Positions 55,335 to 64,000 of a stretch of 64,000 nucleotides of DNA are shown here, in pieces. The notes beneath the pieces were generated by a model. The model saw only the letters and a list, made by a program, of their open reading frames with translations. It was not told the DNA's origin and made no database searches. The position numbers and the translations under genes are program-made. This stretch comes from CBDFKF01 sp965248765 (lineage in GTDB: Bacteria; Pseudomonadota; Alphaproteobacteria; VGEJ01). The stretch spans positions 186,001 to 250,000 of the forward strand of contig CBDFKF010000003.1 of NCBI GenBank assembly GCA_965248765.1, given 5' to 3'. The first letter of the stretch is position 1. Each line of letters starts with the position of its first letter.

Positions 55335-55391
55335 GAGAGGGCGAGGAGAGGGCGGAATCACGCCCGCCCTCCTCCCGCCATAGACGAACGG

Positions 55392-55976
55392 CTAGTAGGT
55401 CTCGACCTCGACCTCGACCGGCACCGACTGCGAAACGACGTCATAGACGGGTGAGAACTCGGCGAGCTCTCGCAGGGTCGCGCGCTGGGCGTTCGACTTC
55501 ACTTTCATCCGCACCCGTATCACCTGATAGCCCTTGCGGACCTCCTCCGAGACGCCGAGGAAGCCACGAAGGTCGATGTCGCCCTCGAGCGCGGAGTCCA
55601 CCGCCTCTATCGCGATCCCGCGTGCGGCCGCATGATAGACCATCGTGGTCGTCAGGCAGGCCGCGAGCGCGTGGAGCAGGAACTCGACCGGGTTGGCCCC
55701 GGCGTCCCGTCCCAGCAGGATCGGGGGTTCGCCCGCGTCGAAGACAAACGGCTCGGAGCGAGCGTCGTCCTCGGACCGGCAACCGTAGAACCCCTGGATC
55801 GTCGACCGGTCGTGCCCGCCGTCGATCCAGGCGTTGCGAGCCCGGAACTGGAACTTGGCGAGCTCGTTGTCGGCCTTGATCGCTTTGATGGTCTCGATGG
55901 TCTCGATGACGCCCATCACGTCGACGCCGTTCACGGCAACGTTGGGCTGCTGCTGAGCTGCATGCTGACTGGTCAT
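55392..55976 (-). CDS. OsmC family peroxide-detoxifying protein
   Basis: A 194-aa OsmC/Ohr-superfamily protein, expected to reduce organic or fatty-acid hydroperoxides with two cysteines. Candidate redox cysteines are C66 (FYGCRSED) and C107 (LAACLTTTMV). GANPVEFLLHALAACLTT is a diagnostic stretch. The ATG at 55976 has aaggaggag upstream. It is divergent from a GlxA-type regulator, with a 123-bp shared control region, which suggests that the regulator controls it. Confidence 0.88.
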   Translation of the reverse strand: MTSQHAAQQQPNVAVNGVDVMGVIETIETIKAIKADNELAKFQFRARNAWIDGGHDRSTIQGFYGCRSEDDARSEPFVFDAGEPPILLGRDAGANPVEFLLHALAACLTTTMVYHAAARGIAIEAVDSALEGDIDLRGFLGVSEEVRKGYQVIRVRMKVKSNAQRATLRELAEFSPVYDVVSQSVPVEVEVETY

Positions 55977-56099
55977 CTGTCTTCTCCTCCTTGAGCGCCG
56001 TGTGGCGACTACAACCTCAAGGTAGGGCTGGACATTCACGTGTATGAGGGCAATTTTTGCCGGAAAAGATTCATTCGTGCCACTATTCGGGGGATGAGC

Positions 56100-57146
56100 A
56101 TGGAGTCCTCTCAAAACGCCCCGGTAGATGCCCTTGTGGTCGCGGTGACGGAAACGGCCGGCTCGGCGCTCTACGGAATGATCGACGTGCTGACAGCGAG
56201 CGGGAATCTCTGGCAGCAGCTGGTCGGCGCCGAGCCCGTTCAACGGCTCATTGAGCCGCGGATCGTCTCGCCGATGCCCGAGCCCTTCCAGTGCGGCAAC
56301 GGCATTCCGGTCACGCCCCACCTCGACATCGCCGACGACCCCAGTCCCGACGTCGTGATCCTGCCGGAGCTGTGGTTGGCGCCGGATGAGGACATGAAGG
56401 GGCGGTATCCGGAGCTGATGGACTGGATCCGCCGGAAGTACCGCGAAGGCGCGACCCTCTACTCGGCATGCTCCGGGTCCATCATGTTGGCGGAGACGGG
56501 TCTGTTGAACGGCCGCGAGGCGACGTCGCACTGGGCGTACACGGAGCTCTTTCGAAAAAGCTATCCCGAAGTTCGGTTCAGCCCCGAGCCGAACTTGGCC
56601 TTCGCCGATCCGGCTGCGCGCATTGTCACGGCGGGCGGCACGACCTCATGGCACGATCTCGCGATCCGCATCATCTCGCGGTATTGCAGCCCCGGCGAGG
56701 CCTTGCGCATCGCCAAGGTGTATCTCCTGAAGTGGCATGGCGAGGGCCAGCTTCCCTACACCGCCCTGGTGCGCCGCAGCCCGCACGCGGATTCGGTGGT
56801 CCGCGCGGCGGAGGAGTGGCTCGCCAAGAACTACCGCCGGCACGATACGCTCAGAGGTGTGGTGAGCAGCTCGCGAATCCCCGAGCGAACCCTGAAACGG
56901 CGGGTCAAAGTGGCAACGGGATCGACGCTTATTGACTATGTGCAGAACCTCCGCATCGAGGAGGCCAAGCGCCAGCTCGAAACGGCGAAAACAGCGTTCG
57001 ATGAGATCAGCAGCGATGTAGGCTACGAGAATCCCGGTTTTTTCCGTGCGCTATTCAAGCGTCGGACCGGGCTTACGCCGGGCCAGTACCGCCGCATGTT
57101 CCGGCCGTTCATGCTGGGCGACGGCGAGGTGGTGGCACGGTACTAG
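56100..57146 (+). CDS. GlxA-family AraC-type transcriptional regulator
   Basis: A 348-aa regulator: a DJ-1/PfpI amidotransferase-like domain (residues 1-190, with the nucleophile-elbow-like SACSGS and the segment NGREATSHWAY) and a C-terminal AraC double helix-turn-helix (RTLKRRVKVATGSTL, then FFRALFKRRTGLTPGQYRRM). The second ATG, at 56100, is seven bases after ggggg; the ATG at 56094 is too close. It ends 4 bp into the convergent DUF1499 gene. Regulates the divergent OsmC gene by inference. Confidence 0.9.
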   Translation: MESSQNAPVDALVVAVTETAGSALYGMIDVLTASGNLWQQLVGAEPVQRLIEPRIVSPMPEPFQCGNGIPVTPHLDIADDPSPDVVILPELWLAPDEDMKGRYPELMDWIRRKYREGATLYSACSGSIMLAETGLLNGREATSHWAYTELFRKSYPEVRFSPEPNLAFADPAARIVTAGGTTSWHDLAIRIISRYCSPGEALRIAKVYLLKWHGEGQLPYTALVRRSPHADSVVRAAEEWLAKNYRRHDTLRGVVSSSRIPERTLKRRVKVATGSTLIDYVQNLRIEEAKRQLETAKTAFDEISSDVGYENPGFFRALFKRRTGLTPGQYRRMFRPFMLGDGEVVARY

Positions 57147-57652
57147 CCGCGGAGCTTGGCGAGCCAATCCTCGATGCGCTCGCGGTTCACGCCGAGGTCG
57201 CTCTCGCCATAGACCGCGCGGCTGTAGATCGCGAGCGTCGAGCGCATCGGCCCGAGCTCGATAAAGCGCACCGTGATGACGTCGGGAAAACGCCAGCGTG
57301 CGGAGCGCTGTACATAGTCGAACTGCCGGCCATCCTGGCTCTCGTCTAGGAGCGTCACGCGGGGCTCATCGGCGACGACGGCTCGCCAGCGTTCGCGCAA
57401 TGCATCGGTACCGACGGCGAACTCGGGCGCGTCCGCATCGACAGGTGCCGTGCAGAGGCCGGCTGGACAGACGAGATATTGATTGGGCGTTTCCTTGAGC
57501 GTGAGCGTCGTGAACTCGATTGACGCGATCGGACCGGCTGGAAACGCCCGCGCCATCAGCCGCCCCCCGACCTCGGTGAAGAACAGGAGAATACCCACGA
57601 CGATCGCGATCCACAGCACGATCGAGACCCAGATCACGATGCGGCGGATCAC
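57143..57652 (-). CDS. DUF1499-like membrane-anchored protein
   Basis: A 169-aa protein with one N-terminal membrane helix (IVIWVSIVLWIAIVVGILLFF) and a periplasmic part containing PNQYLVCPAGLC, in the style of DUF1499 proteins (conserved cysteines and a PN start). Function unknown. The start is 3 bp after the stop of the dehydrogenase gene upstream, so they share a transcript. Confidence 0.7.
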   Translation of the reverse strand: MIRRIVIWVSIVLWIAIVVGILLFFTEVGGRLMARAFPAGPIASIEFTTLTLKETPNQYLVCPAGLCTAPVDADAPEFAVGTDALRERWRAVVADEPRVTLLDESQDGRQFDYVQRSARWRFPDVITVRFIELGPMRSTLAIYSRAVYGESDLGVNRERIEDWLAKLRG

Positions 57653-57655
57653 TGT

Positions 57656-58666
57656 CTACACCGCCCGCCAGCGGCCTGAGTGGGCTGAGCGAAAGAGGGC
57701 ATCGATCACCTTCATGTTGGCAACGGCGTCCTCGAGCGGCACTTGCTGCGGTTCCTCGCCACGGATGGCCCGCGAGAACAGGGCGCCTTGCAGGCCGTAC
57801 TGATCGACCGGCTCGATGCGCTCCTCGGTCTGATCGACCCCGCCCCGCATGAGGTCGCTGGCGCCGCCGGTGATGAGGATTCTCATGTGCCGGTCCGCGG
57901 GGGCACCAAATGGGTCCGGCATTTCGATACCACCGGCCGAGCCGACGATAAGGAACCGTTGAAGGGGAATGAGCTGGGTGCCACAGATGAAGCCAGCCTG
58001 CCCGTTGGGAAAGTCGAGCAGGGCGCTTGCCAGCCGGTCGATCTTCAGGACGGGGTCGTACTCGATGAGGCTGACCACGCGGGTCGGCTCGGTCTCCAAG
58101 ATGAATCGCGCCGTTGTGATTGGGTAATAGCCGATGTCGTAGATACCGCCGCCGCCAATGTCGGCCTTGTTGCGAATGTCGTTCGGATCGGTGAGGTGAT
58201 AGCCGAACGTGCCCGATATCGTCTGAACACGGCCGATCCGGCCCTCGCGCACCAGCTCGCGGACGCGCAACCACTGGGGATGGGTACGGGTCATAGCCGC
58301 TTCTTGGATCAGCACCCCGGTGCGGTCGCGCGCCTCCAACAGCGTCTGTGCTTCAGCGGCGTTGAGCGCGATCGGCTTCTCGCATAACACGTGCTTGCCG
58401 GCCTCCGCCGCCTTGATCGACCACGGCACGTGCAGATGATTGGGAAGCGGGTTGTAGATGGCCTCGATCTCGGGGTCGGCGATCAGCTCCTCGTAGGAGC
58501 CGTAGGCACGCGGGATGCCGAGATCGGCGCTAGCCTTTTCGGCCTTGGCGCCATCGCGCGAAGCAAGCGCGCGGATATCGCACGACGCCTCCTTCTGCAT
58601 TGCCGGAACGACGTAGTCGACGCCGATCGCAGCGGTACTGAGCACTCCCCAGCGCACCGGTTCCAT
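57656..58666 (-). CDS. Gfo/Idh/MocA family oxidoreductase
   Basis: A 336-aa NAD(P)-dependent sugar or inositol dehydrogenase. The Rossmann start RWGVLSTAAIGVDYVVPAMQ and the catalytic-lysine motif HVLCEKPIAL are typical, as is GGGGIYDIGYYPI with a His/Asp region. Related enzymes include trans-dihydrobenzenediol and D-xylose dehydrogenases. Operon partner of the DUF1499 gene. The opposite-direction peroxiredoxin gene begins 142 bp away. Confidence 0.9.
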   Translation of the reverse strand: MEPVRWGVLSTAAIGVDYVVPAMQKEASCDIRALASRDGAKAEKASADLGIPRAYGSYEELIADPEIEAIYNPLPNHLHVPWSIKAAEAGKHVLCEKPIALNAAEAQTLLEARDRTGVLIQEAAMTRTHPQWLRVRELVREGRIGRVQTISGTFGYHLTDPNDIRNKADIGGGGIYDIGYYPITTARFILETEPTRVVSLIEYDPVLKIDRLASALLDFPNGQAGFICGTQLIPLQRFLIVGSAGGIEMPDPFGAPADRHMRILITGGASDLMRGGVDQTEERIEPVDQYGLQGALFSRAIRGEEPQQVPLEDAVANMKVIDALFRSAHSGRWRAV

Positions 58667-58808
58667 GGGGCCTCGCGATCGCCAATGGCGCGGGCGCCGA
58701 CGTTACCACGGAATCGCACGCGAACCGCGCGACTCGCCTCGGTCGAAGCCGCTGTACTAGGATGCGCAATCCGGGGGAAACCACGCTTGCGCGTACAGGG
58801 AGGACGCC

Positions 58809-59324
58809 GTGACGCCGTTGATGCCGAGGAGCAAGGTGCCGGAGCTTGCGGTCGAGACGCTTGATAGTGGGGCTTGGCGACTCTCCGACCAAGCGCCAGA
58901 GAACTTCACGCTCATCGTCTTCTACCGTGGCCTCCACTGCCCGATCTGTGCGCGCTACTTGGGCGACCTCGACCGGAAGATCGGAGATTTCGCCGCGCGC
59001 GGCGTTGGTGTTATTACGGTGAGCGGCGATGATCGGGAGCGTGCCGCCAAATCGAAGGCAGAGTGGGAGATCGAGAACGTGACGATCGGTTACGCGCAGT
59101 CGATTGCCTCGATGCGCGAGTGGGGTCTTTACGTCTCCACCGCCATCAAGGAGGCTGAGCCGGCCGAGTTCGGCGAGCCGGGGGTGTTTCTCATTCGCCC
59201 CGACCAGGAGGTCTACTACATCGCCACCAGCAGCGCGCCGTTCGCGCGCCCGAGCTTCCGCGAGCTCCTCGGCGCCATCGACTACGCACTCGAGGTCGAC
59301 TACCCCCCGCGGGGCGTTGCCTGA
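58809..59324 (+). CDS. AhpC/TSA-like peroxiredoxin
   Basis: A 171-aa thioredoxin-fold protein with C44 and C47 in YRGLHCPICARYL, the CPxC-type motif of the AhpC/TSA-like group. Length and the VFYRG segment fit the family; conserved TVSGDD follows. The start is the GTG at 58809 with gggagg upstream. It begins a three-gene operon with MaoC and acyl-CoA dehydrogenase genes. Likely reduces peroxides in the cytoplasm. Confidence 0.87.
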   Translation: MTPLMPRSKVPELAVETLDSGAWRLSDQAPENFTLIVFYRGLHCPICARYLGDLDRKIGDFAARGVGVITVSGDDRERAAKSKAEWEIENVTIGYAQSIASMREWGLYVSTAIKEAEPAEFGEPGVFLIRPDQEVYYIATSSAPFARPSFRELLGAIDYALEVDYPPRGVA

Positions 59325-59325
59325 C

Positions 59326-59856
59326 ATGGTCGCGCTCCCCAAGGAAGTTGGCAAGAACCGCTACCGCGAGGACGTCGGGCGTTCGTACGAGGACTTCGAG
59401 GTGGGCGCGACCTACGAGCACCGCCCGGCCCGCACGATCACAGAGAGCGACAACACGTGGTTCACGCTCTTGACGATGAACACCCATCCCATCCATTTCG
59501 ATGCCGAGTACGGCCGCGCGAGCGAGTTCGGCCAGCGGCTCGTTGTTAGCACGCTCGTGCTCTCGGTCCTGGTCGGGATGAGCGTCTCCGACATCAGCCA
59601 GAAGGCGATCGCCAACCTCGGCTGGACGGACATTAAGATCCCGGCGCCGCTTTACATCGGCGATACGCTGTATGCCGAGTCCGAGGTGCTGGACAAACGG
59701 GAATCGCGCTCGCGCCCCAACCAGGGAATCGTCAGCGTGCGAACGATCGGCAAGAACCAGAACGGCGTGGTCGTCATGAGCTTTGAGCGCACGGTGCTCG
59801 TGCCGAAGCGCGGCTTCGGCGTCGAAGATCTGATGGACCAGGCGCGGGAGGCCTGA
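59326..59856 (+). CDS. MaoC-like enoyl-CoA hydratase
   Basis: A 176-aa hot-dog-fold hydratase. The hydratase-2 motif is NTHPIHFDAEYGR with Asp/His catalytic residues, following an FEVGATYEHRPARTITESDN segment. It hydrates an enoyl-CoA, possibly branched such as mesaconyl-CoA. The ATG lies 1 bp after the peroxiredoxin stop. Next gene, 4 bp on, is an acyl-CoA dehydrogenase, a natural partner. Confidence 0.9.
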   Translation: MVALPKEVGKNRYREDVGRSYEDFEVGATYEHRPARTITESDNTWFTLLTMNTHPIHFDAEYGRASEFGQRLVVSTLVLSVLVGMSVSDISQKAIANLGWTDIKIPAPLYIGDTLYAESEVLDKRESRSRPNQGIVSVRTIGKNQNGVVVMSFERTVLVPKRGFGVEDLMDQAREA

Positions 59857-59860
59857 CGCG

Positions 59861-61039
59861 ATGGCAACACAAACGGCAGAAGTCGGCGGGCTCGACGCGG
59901 AAGACGAGGCACAGATGCTCGAGGCCATCGACAAATGGCTCGAACGCGACGTCAAGCCCCACGTCCAAAAGTTCGACCATGCCGATGAGTATCCCCACGA
60001 CATCGTCGAGCAGATGCGCGAGTTAGGCCTGTTCGGCGCCACGATTGGCCGCGACCACGGTGGTCTCGGCCTCTCGGCCCTGACCTATGCCCGTATCGTC
60101 GGCCGTATCGCCGCCGTCTGGATGTCGATCACCGGCGTCTTCAACGCCCATCTCATCATGTCGGCTATCGTCGAGCGCTTTGGCACCGAGGCGCAGAAGA
60201 AGGAGTTCCTGCCGCGGTTCGCGACCGGCGAGCTGCGCGGCGGGCTGGCGCTTACCGAGCCAGACGCCGGCACCGATCTTCAGGGCATCCGCACCCGCGC
60301 GGAGCGCGAGGGCAACGCCAACTACGTCATCAATGGCGCCAAGATGTGGACCACGAACGGCGTCCATGGCACCTGCTTTGCGGTGTTGGTCAAGACAGAT
60401 CCGAAGGCACAGCCGCGCCACGCCGGCATGGCGATGTTTCTTGCCGAGAAGGGGCCGGGCTTCGAGGTGTCCGGCCAGCTGCGCAAGCTCGGCTACAAAA
60501 GCATCGATACTGCCGAGCTCTCGTTCCAGGACTACCGGATCCCCGCCGATCGACTGATCGGGGGAAAAGAGGGCCAAGGTTTTCAGCAGGCTGTCGGCGG
60601 GCTGGAGCTCGGCCGTATCAACGTCGCCGCCCGTGGCGTCGGTATCGCCACCGCCGCGCTCAACGACTCGGTCGCCTATGCCCAGGTCCGCACGACGTTC
60701 GGCAAGCCGATCTGCCAGCACCAAGCGATTCAGCTCAAGCTGGCCGACATGGCGACCCGGGTCGAGGCCGGGCGGCTGCTCACCGAGCAGGCGGCGCGCG
60801 CGTACGATGCCGGCGAGCGCTGTGACCTCGAGGCGGGCATGGCTAAGCTCCAGGCCTCCGAGGCGGCGCTTGCCAATGCCGAGGACGCCATGCGCATCCA
60901 CGGCGCCTACGGCTACTCCACCGAGTTCGACATTGAACGCTACTTCCGCGACGCGCCGCTACTGTGCATCGGCGAGGGCACCAACGAGATTCAACGACTG
61001 ATCATCGCCCGCCAGCTGATCGCCCGAAACCCGGCTTAG
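59861..61039 (+). CDS. Acyl-CoA dehydrogenase
   Basis: A 392-aa FAD enzyme that desaturates an acyl-CoA. Family signatures: ALTEPDAGTDLQ, the FAD segment MWTTNG, RTTFGKPICQHQAIQ, and the catalytic-base region CIGEGTNEIQ with E372. Length and E position fit the short-chain/branched or glutaryl-type group. In the operon it would produce the enoyl-CoA that the MaoC protein hydrates. Electron acceptor ETF is not encoded here. Confidence 0.94.
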   Translation: MATQTAEVGGLDAEDEAQMLEAIDKWLERDVKPHVQKFDHADEYPHDIVEQMRELGLFGATIGRDHGGLGLSALTYARIVGRIAAVWMSITGVFNAHLIMSAIVERFGTEAQKKEFLPRFATGELRGGLALTEPDAGTDLQGIRTRAEREGNANYVINGAKMWTTNGVHGTCFAVLVKTDPKAQPRHAGMAMFLAEKGPGFEVSGQLRKLGYKSIDTAELSFQDYRIPADRLIGGKEGQGFQQAVGGLELGRINVAARGVGIATAALNDSVAYAQVRTTFGKPICQHQAIQLKLADMATRVEAGRLLTEQAARAYDAGERCDLEAGMAKLQASEAALANAEDAMRIHGAYGYSTEFDIERYFRDAPLLCIGEGTNEIQRLIIARQLIARNPA

Positions 61040-61066
61040 GAGCGGGTCTGGCCCCCGGGGTAGCCG

Positions 61067-63203
61067 CTACTCGTAGTGCAGCGATTCGGCGGTCGGCGTG
61101 CGCGCGGCCGCGAGCGCGGGATAGAGCGCCGCCAACCAGCACGTGACCAGCGTCAGTACCGTTATGCCGGCGATCGCCGTGAACGACAGGCGGAACGTGT
61201 ACTCGAACAGTGTGAAGTGGTTGAGAAAGGAGACGCTCAGACTGCCGAGCGCGTTGCCAAGAATAGCGGCGAACAGCGCACCCACGAGGCCGATGATAGT
61301 CCCCTCGAATAAGAGGAGGCGTACCACTTGCCGACGGCCGATGCCGATGTTCCTCAAGACCGCGAACTCGCGATCGCGCGCGCGGACATGGATTAGCATG
61401 GCATTGGCAACACCGATGCCCGCCAACAGCACGGTCATCGCCAGGATGAAATCGAAGATCAGGAAGTCGCGGTCGATTTCCCGGCGCTGCCAGGCTCCGA
61501 CCCACCGCCCTGGAAGGCGTCGGTCGTAAAACGGAGCGAAGGTGTGTATCTGATCTTCCGACAACACTGAGCCGGCGCGGTCCGGCCGGGCGACGGCATA
61601 GCGGCCCAACGTTCGTTCCATGGTGCCGGAGAACAACGCATTATCGTCGCTCAGCAGCGCGAACGCCTTTTGATCCACGTACTGACCCGGTTCGGCGAAA
61701 TAGCCAACCGAATCGCTTACCTCGATCACTACGAAACGGTGCTCGGTCGTTCCCCGCCGCATGACCACGGTATCGCCGCGCGTCAGGCTGAACTGAGCGG
61801 CGAGTGTTCGCGACAGGATGATGCGGCCGGGCAGGAGCGGCGGCTGGCCTTGGGCCCTGCGGTAGGGGTTGAGATCATCGCCCCGCACCAACCTCAGCGG
61901 GAATGCGCCTTCGATCTTCGCTGAAAGGCGAAAAACATGGGCGCCGGCGGCGGCCGCGCTATCGCTCAGAGCAGCATCGTCGATCGGACGGCTGGGGCCG
62001 ATCTGCTCAAGGAAGACGTATGGCAGGAGCGCCTCGGCCGACCACCGCGATACCTCGTCCTTGAGCGCACGGGTCACATCGTGAAGGCCGGTCAACAGCG
62101 CAAAGACCAAGCTGACGCCGGCGACCGAAAAGACAACACGACGGCTTGCCAGCCGCAGGCGCCGACCGGCCAGCAGCGTCTCGAGGGGAAAAGCCGGCCG
62201 AAGGATGGTCTCGAACAAACCGATCGTGCCGCGCAGGATCGGGCTCACCAACCACAGCGTCAGACCGGCCAGCAGGACGACGATCACGCCCTCGATCAGG
62301 AACAGCTGGATGACGGAGAGCCACGAGGCCAGGAACGGGCGCGCCGCGACATACAGCGCACCCAGCGCCGGCGGCCACAGCCACATGAGCGCCCCGATGC
62401 GACTCTCGTGCGCCTCGCCCGACTCGGCGAGGAACCGCGGCTGCAAAACCGTGGCTATGCGCTGGGTGTAGAGGCCGCGAATCGGGCCGATGACGCCCAG
62501 CAACGCGACGCTGATGCCGATGGCGCCCATCGCCGTGATCTCGCCCCACGGCATGGCAAAGCCAGGTAGCGGCAAACGACCGTTGGTTGAAATGCTCCAG
62601 CCGAGGAGCGTCGCGCCCAAAGGCACTGCCAGTGTCGCGCCGAGTAGCGTTCCCGCGGTACTCAACATGAGCGCTTCCAACAGCACCGAAACCGCGACGT
62701 TACGGCGGCTCTCGCCGAGGCACCGGAGCAGGCTGAAGGCGCGAGCGCGAACGGCGACCGAATAGCGCATGGTGTAGAAGACGATGACGGCGCCAACCAA
62801 AAAAGGCGAACACCGACGCCAGGCGAACGGCAAAGCGCATCGCCTGATAATCGGCCTCGCCTCGCGCTGCTGCCGCTCCGCGCGTCGTATCGGGACTGGT
62901 CGCTTGGCTCGGCACTGATCGCGGTGACTCGGCGCTATCGCGGCGGCGCTCAAACGAGATGGCATCGATAACGGCGATCCCGCTACCGCCCGCGGTGGCA
63001 CGTACCGTCGCTCTGTGATCGGTATTGGCATCGACGATCAGGATCGAGCACACGACGGCGACGCCAATGGCGATGCCGCCCACGGTGGCCACGGCCACCA
63101 TCACGTGGCGGCGCAGGCCACGCCATGCCAGCAACCGCGCGAGCGGCACGTTGAAAGCCACGCGCGGCCGCGTTACCGGCTCGACTCGTTGGTGGCCGCT
63201 CAC
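61067..63203 (-). pseudogene. FtsX/MacB-like ABC permease, frameshifted
   Basis: Two frames join into one ~711-aa permease. The first ~130 residues (MSGHQRVEPVTRPRVAFNVP with a first membrane segment VAVATVGGIAIGVAVVCSIL) read from a GTG at 63203; the rest, from VGAVIVFYTMRYSVA to TAESLHYE, reads in another frame. The switch is a run of six T on the coding strand (62799-62804) where five would keep it. It has two FtsX/MacB permease modules (four clustered membrane helices near each end) and a long periplasmic domain. Its partner ATPase starts upstream; the two are separated by the TAG/GTG junction at 63204/63203. Homopolymer error or real frameshift. Confidence 0.8.
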
Positions 63204-63995
63204 CTAAATGCCGAGCTCGACGAGCTGGTCGTAGATCGCAGCGACCGAGCCGGTGTCGCCCCCATGCACGCGCTCGGCGGCGATCACGCCATCTTTGAGG
63301 AAGGCGATGCGGTCAGCCCAGGCCGCGTGCTCCGGGCTGTGGGTCACAAGGAGAACGCCGGCACCTTGATCCTTGGCGGTGTCCCGCAGCACCGCCATGA
63401 TCGATCCGCCAGCGCCTGGATTGACGTTGCCGGTCGGCTCATCGGCCAGCAGCAGGTCCGGCTCGTGCACGAGTGCACGGGCAACCGAGACGAGCTGCAT
63501 CTCGCCGCCCGAGAGCTGCGCTGGGTAGTGGCCGATGCGCGCCTCGAGGCCGACTCGCGCCAGCAAGGCATCGGCGCGCACCGCCTTGTCGCGATTGACG
63601 CCGCCAGCGATCAAGAACGGTAGCAAAACATTCCCGCGGACCGTCAAGGTCGGGATCAGATTGAAGAACTGGAACACCATGCCGATGCGATGGCGGCGCA
63701 GCAGCGTGAGCGCCGTCTCGTCGTCGAAGTCGACCGGCTCGCCGGATATCGACACCTCGCCGACGTCGGGTCGATCGATGCCCGAAACACAGTTGAGGAG
63801 CGTGGTTTTGCCGGAGCCGCTCGGACCCATGATCGCAACCATCTCACGAGCGCCGACCTCAAGATCCACGGCGCGGAGAACGGGCAACGCGTCCTCGCCA
63901 AGACGATAGGATTTGGCGAGCGCGCGCACCGCCAGGCGCGTCGACGGGGTGACGGTCTCGGCCTCGCCCTCGGCTACGGATGAGACATCACGCAT
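63204..63995 (-). CDS. MacB/LolD-type ABC ATPase
   Basis: A 263-aa ATPase. Walker A is GPSGSGKTT, the signature LSGGEMQLVSVARAL (canonical LSGGEQQ), Walker B LLLADEP and the D-loop region TGNVNP where TGNLD is usual. It works with the permease gene that follows directly. The changes in signature and D-loop suggest a distinct subgroup or reduced activity. The ATG lies five bases from the window's right edge, so upstream sequence is unseen. Confidence 0.92.
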   Translation of the reverse strand: MRDVSSVAEGEAETVTPSTRLAVRALAKSYRLGEDALPVLRAVDLEVGAREMVAIMGPSGSGKTTLLNCVSGIDRPDVGEVSISGEPVDFDDETALTLLRRHRIGMVFQFFNLIPTLTVRGNVLLPFLIAGGVNRDKAVRADALLARVGLEARIGHYPAQLSGGEMQLVSVARALVHEPDLLLADEPTGNVNPGAGGSIMAVLRDTAKDQGAGVLLVTHSPEHAAWADRIAFLKDGVIAAERVHGGDTGSVAAIYDQLVELGI

Positions 63996-64000
63996 GCGGC

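Noticed and set aside
55335..55391. Possible terminator hairpin after the second importer operon
   Set aside because: Arms gagggcgg and ccgccctc pair only with bulges and no T-run follows, so it is too weak to call.

Overview
The window is high-GC DNA (mid-60s percent by eye) with gene families typical of a free-living or host-associated Alphaproteobacterium. A Rhodospirillales-like lineage is my guess, based on the Fur/Mur-type regulator, the FecR-domain surface protein, the PflX-like radical SAM gene, fused livM-livG and the many ABC importers. That is inference from gene content; there is no rRNA or tRNA in the window to place it.

Layout. 1-9.7 kb: a truncated IS1202-type insertion sequence (IS), an alanine-racemase-like gene, an orphan solute-binding protein, an N-carbamoyl-D-amino acid hydrolase, a divergent Fur regulator and Fe(III)-binding protein pair, a frameshifted radical SAM gene and a second IS copy. 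9.8-25 kb: a complete sugar-type ABC importer, then MFS transporter, amidase, polysaccharide deacetylase, M20 peptidase, adenylate cyclase-TPR protein, gamma-glutamyltransferase, ribokinase and threonine aldolase. 25-34 kb: a FecR-domain protein with two frameshifts, two tandem HpaI-type aldolases, a decayed type II NADH dehydrogenase, a bufferin-like DUF2282 peptide, and a cytochrome P460 gene split by the third IS copy. 33-41 kb: a class IV aminotransferase, prolyl iminopeptidase, formamidase, a Rieske oxygenase with its ferredoxin, and a partly decayed meta-cleavage segment. 40.7-45.5 kb: a full Liv-type importer. 45.5-50 kb: a tight three-gene operon of a glutamine-synthetase-like enzyme, a FluG-like amidohydrolase and a trimethylamine-dehydrogenase-family flavoprotein. 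50-52 kb: three broken genes packed together. 52-64 kb: a second sugar-type importer without its own ATPase, an OsmC protein with a divergent GlxA-type regulator, a Gfo/Idh/MocA dehydrogenase, a peroxiredoxin/MaoC/acyl-CoA dehydrogenase operon and a MacB-like ABC exporter.

Two themes stand out. First, the cell imports and oxidises amino acids, amides, amines, sugars and aromatics: four importer systems or binding proteins sit beside amidases, peptidases, aldolases, transaminases and amine- or arene-oxidising enzymes. Second, the window is decaying. About eleven genes are interrupted by frameshift, nonsense codon, deletion or IS insertion. Some indels lie in homopolymers and could be sequencing errors, but the truncations, the nonsense codons and the IS insertion cannot be explained that way.

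The most informative structural observation concerns the three IS copies. Each IS end seems built from two 11-12 bp sites 25 bp apart, and two copies have lost exactly one 25-bp unit at the transposase-distal end yet sit in perfect 14-19 bp target duplications. The best candidate for an undescribed pathway is the amine-type operon at 45.5-50 kb.
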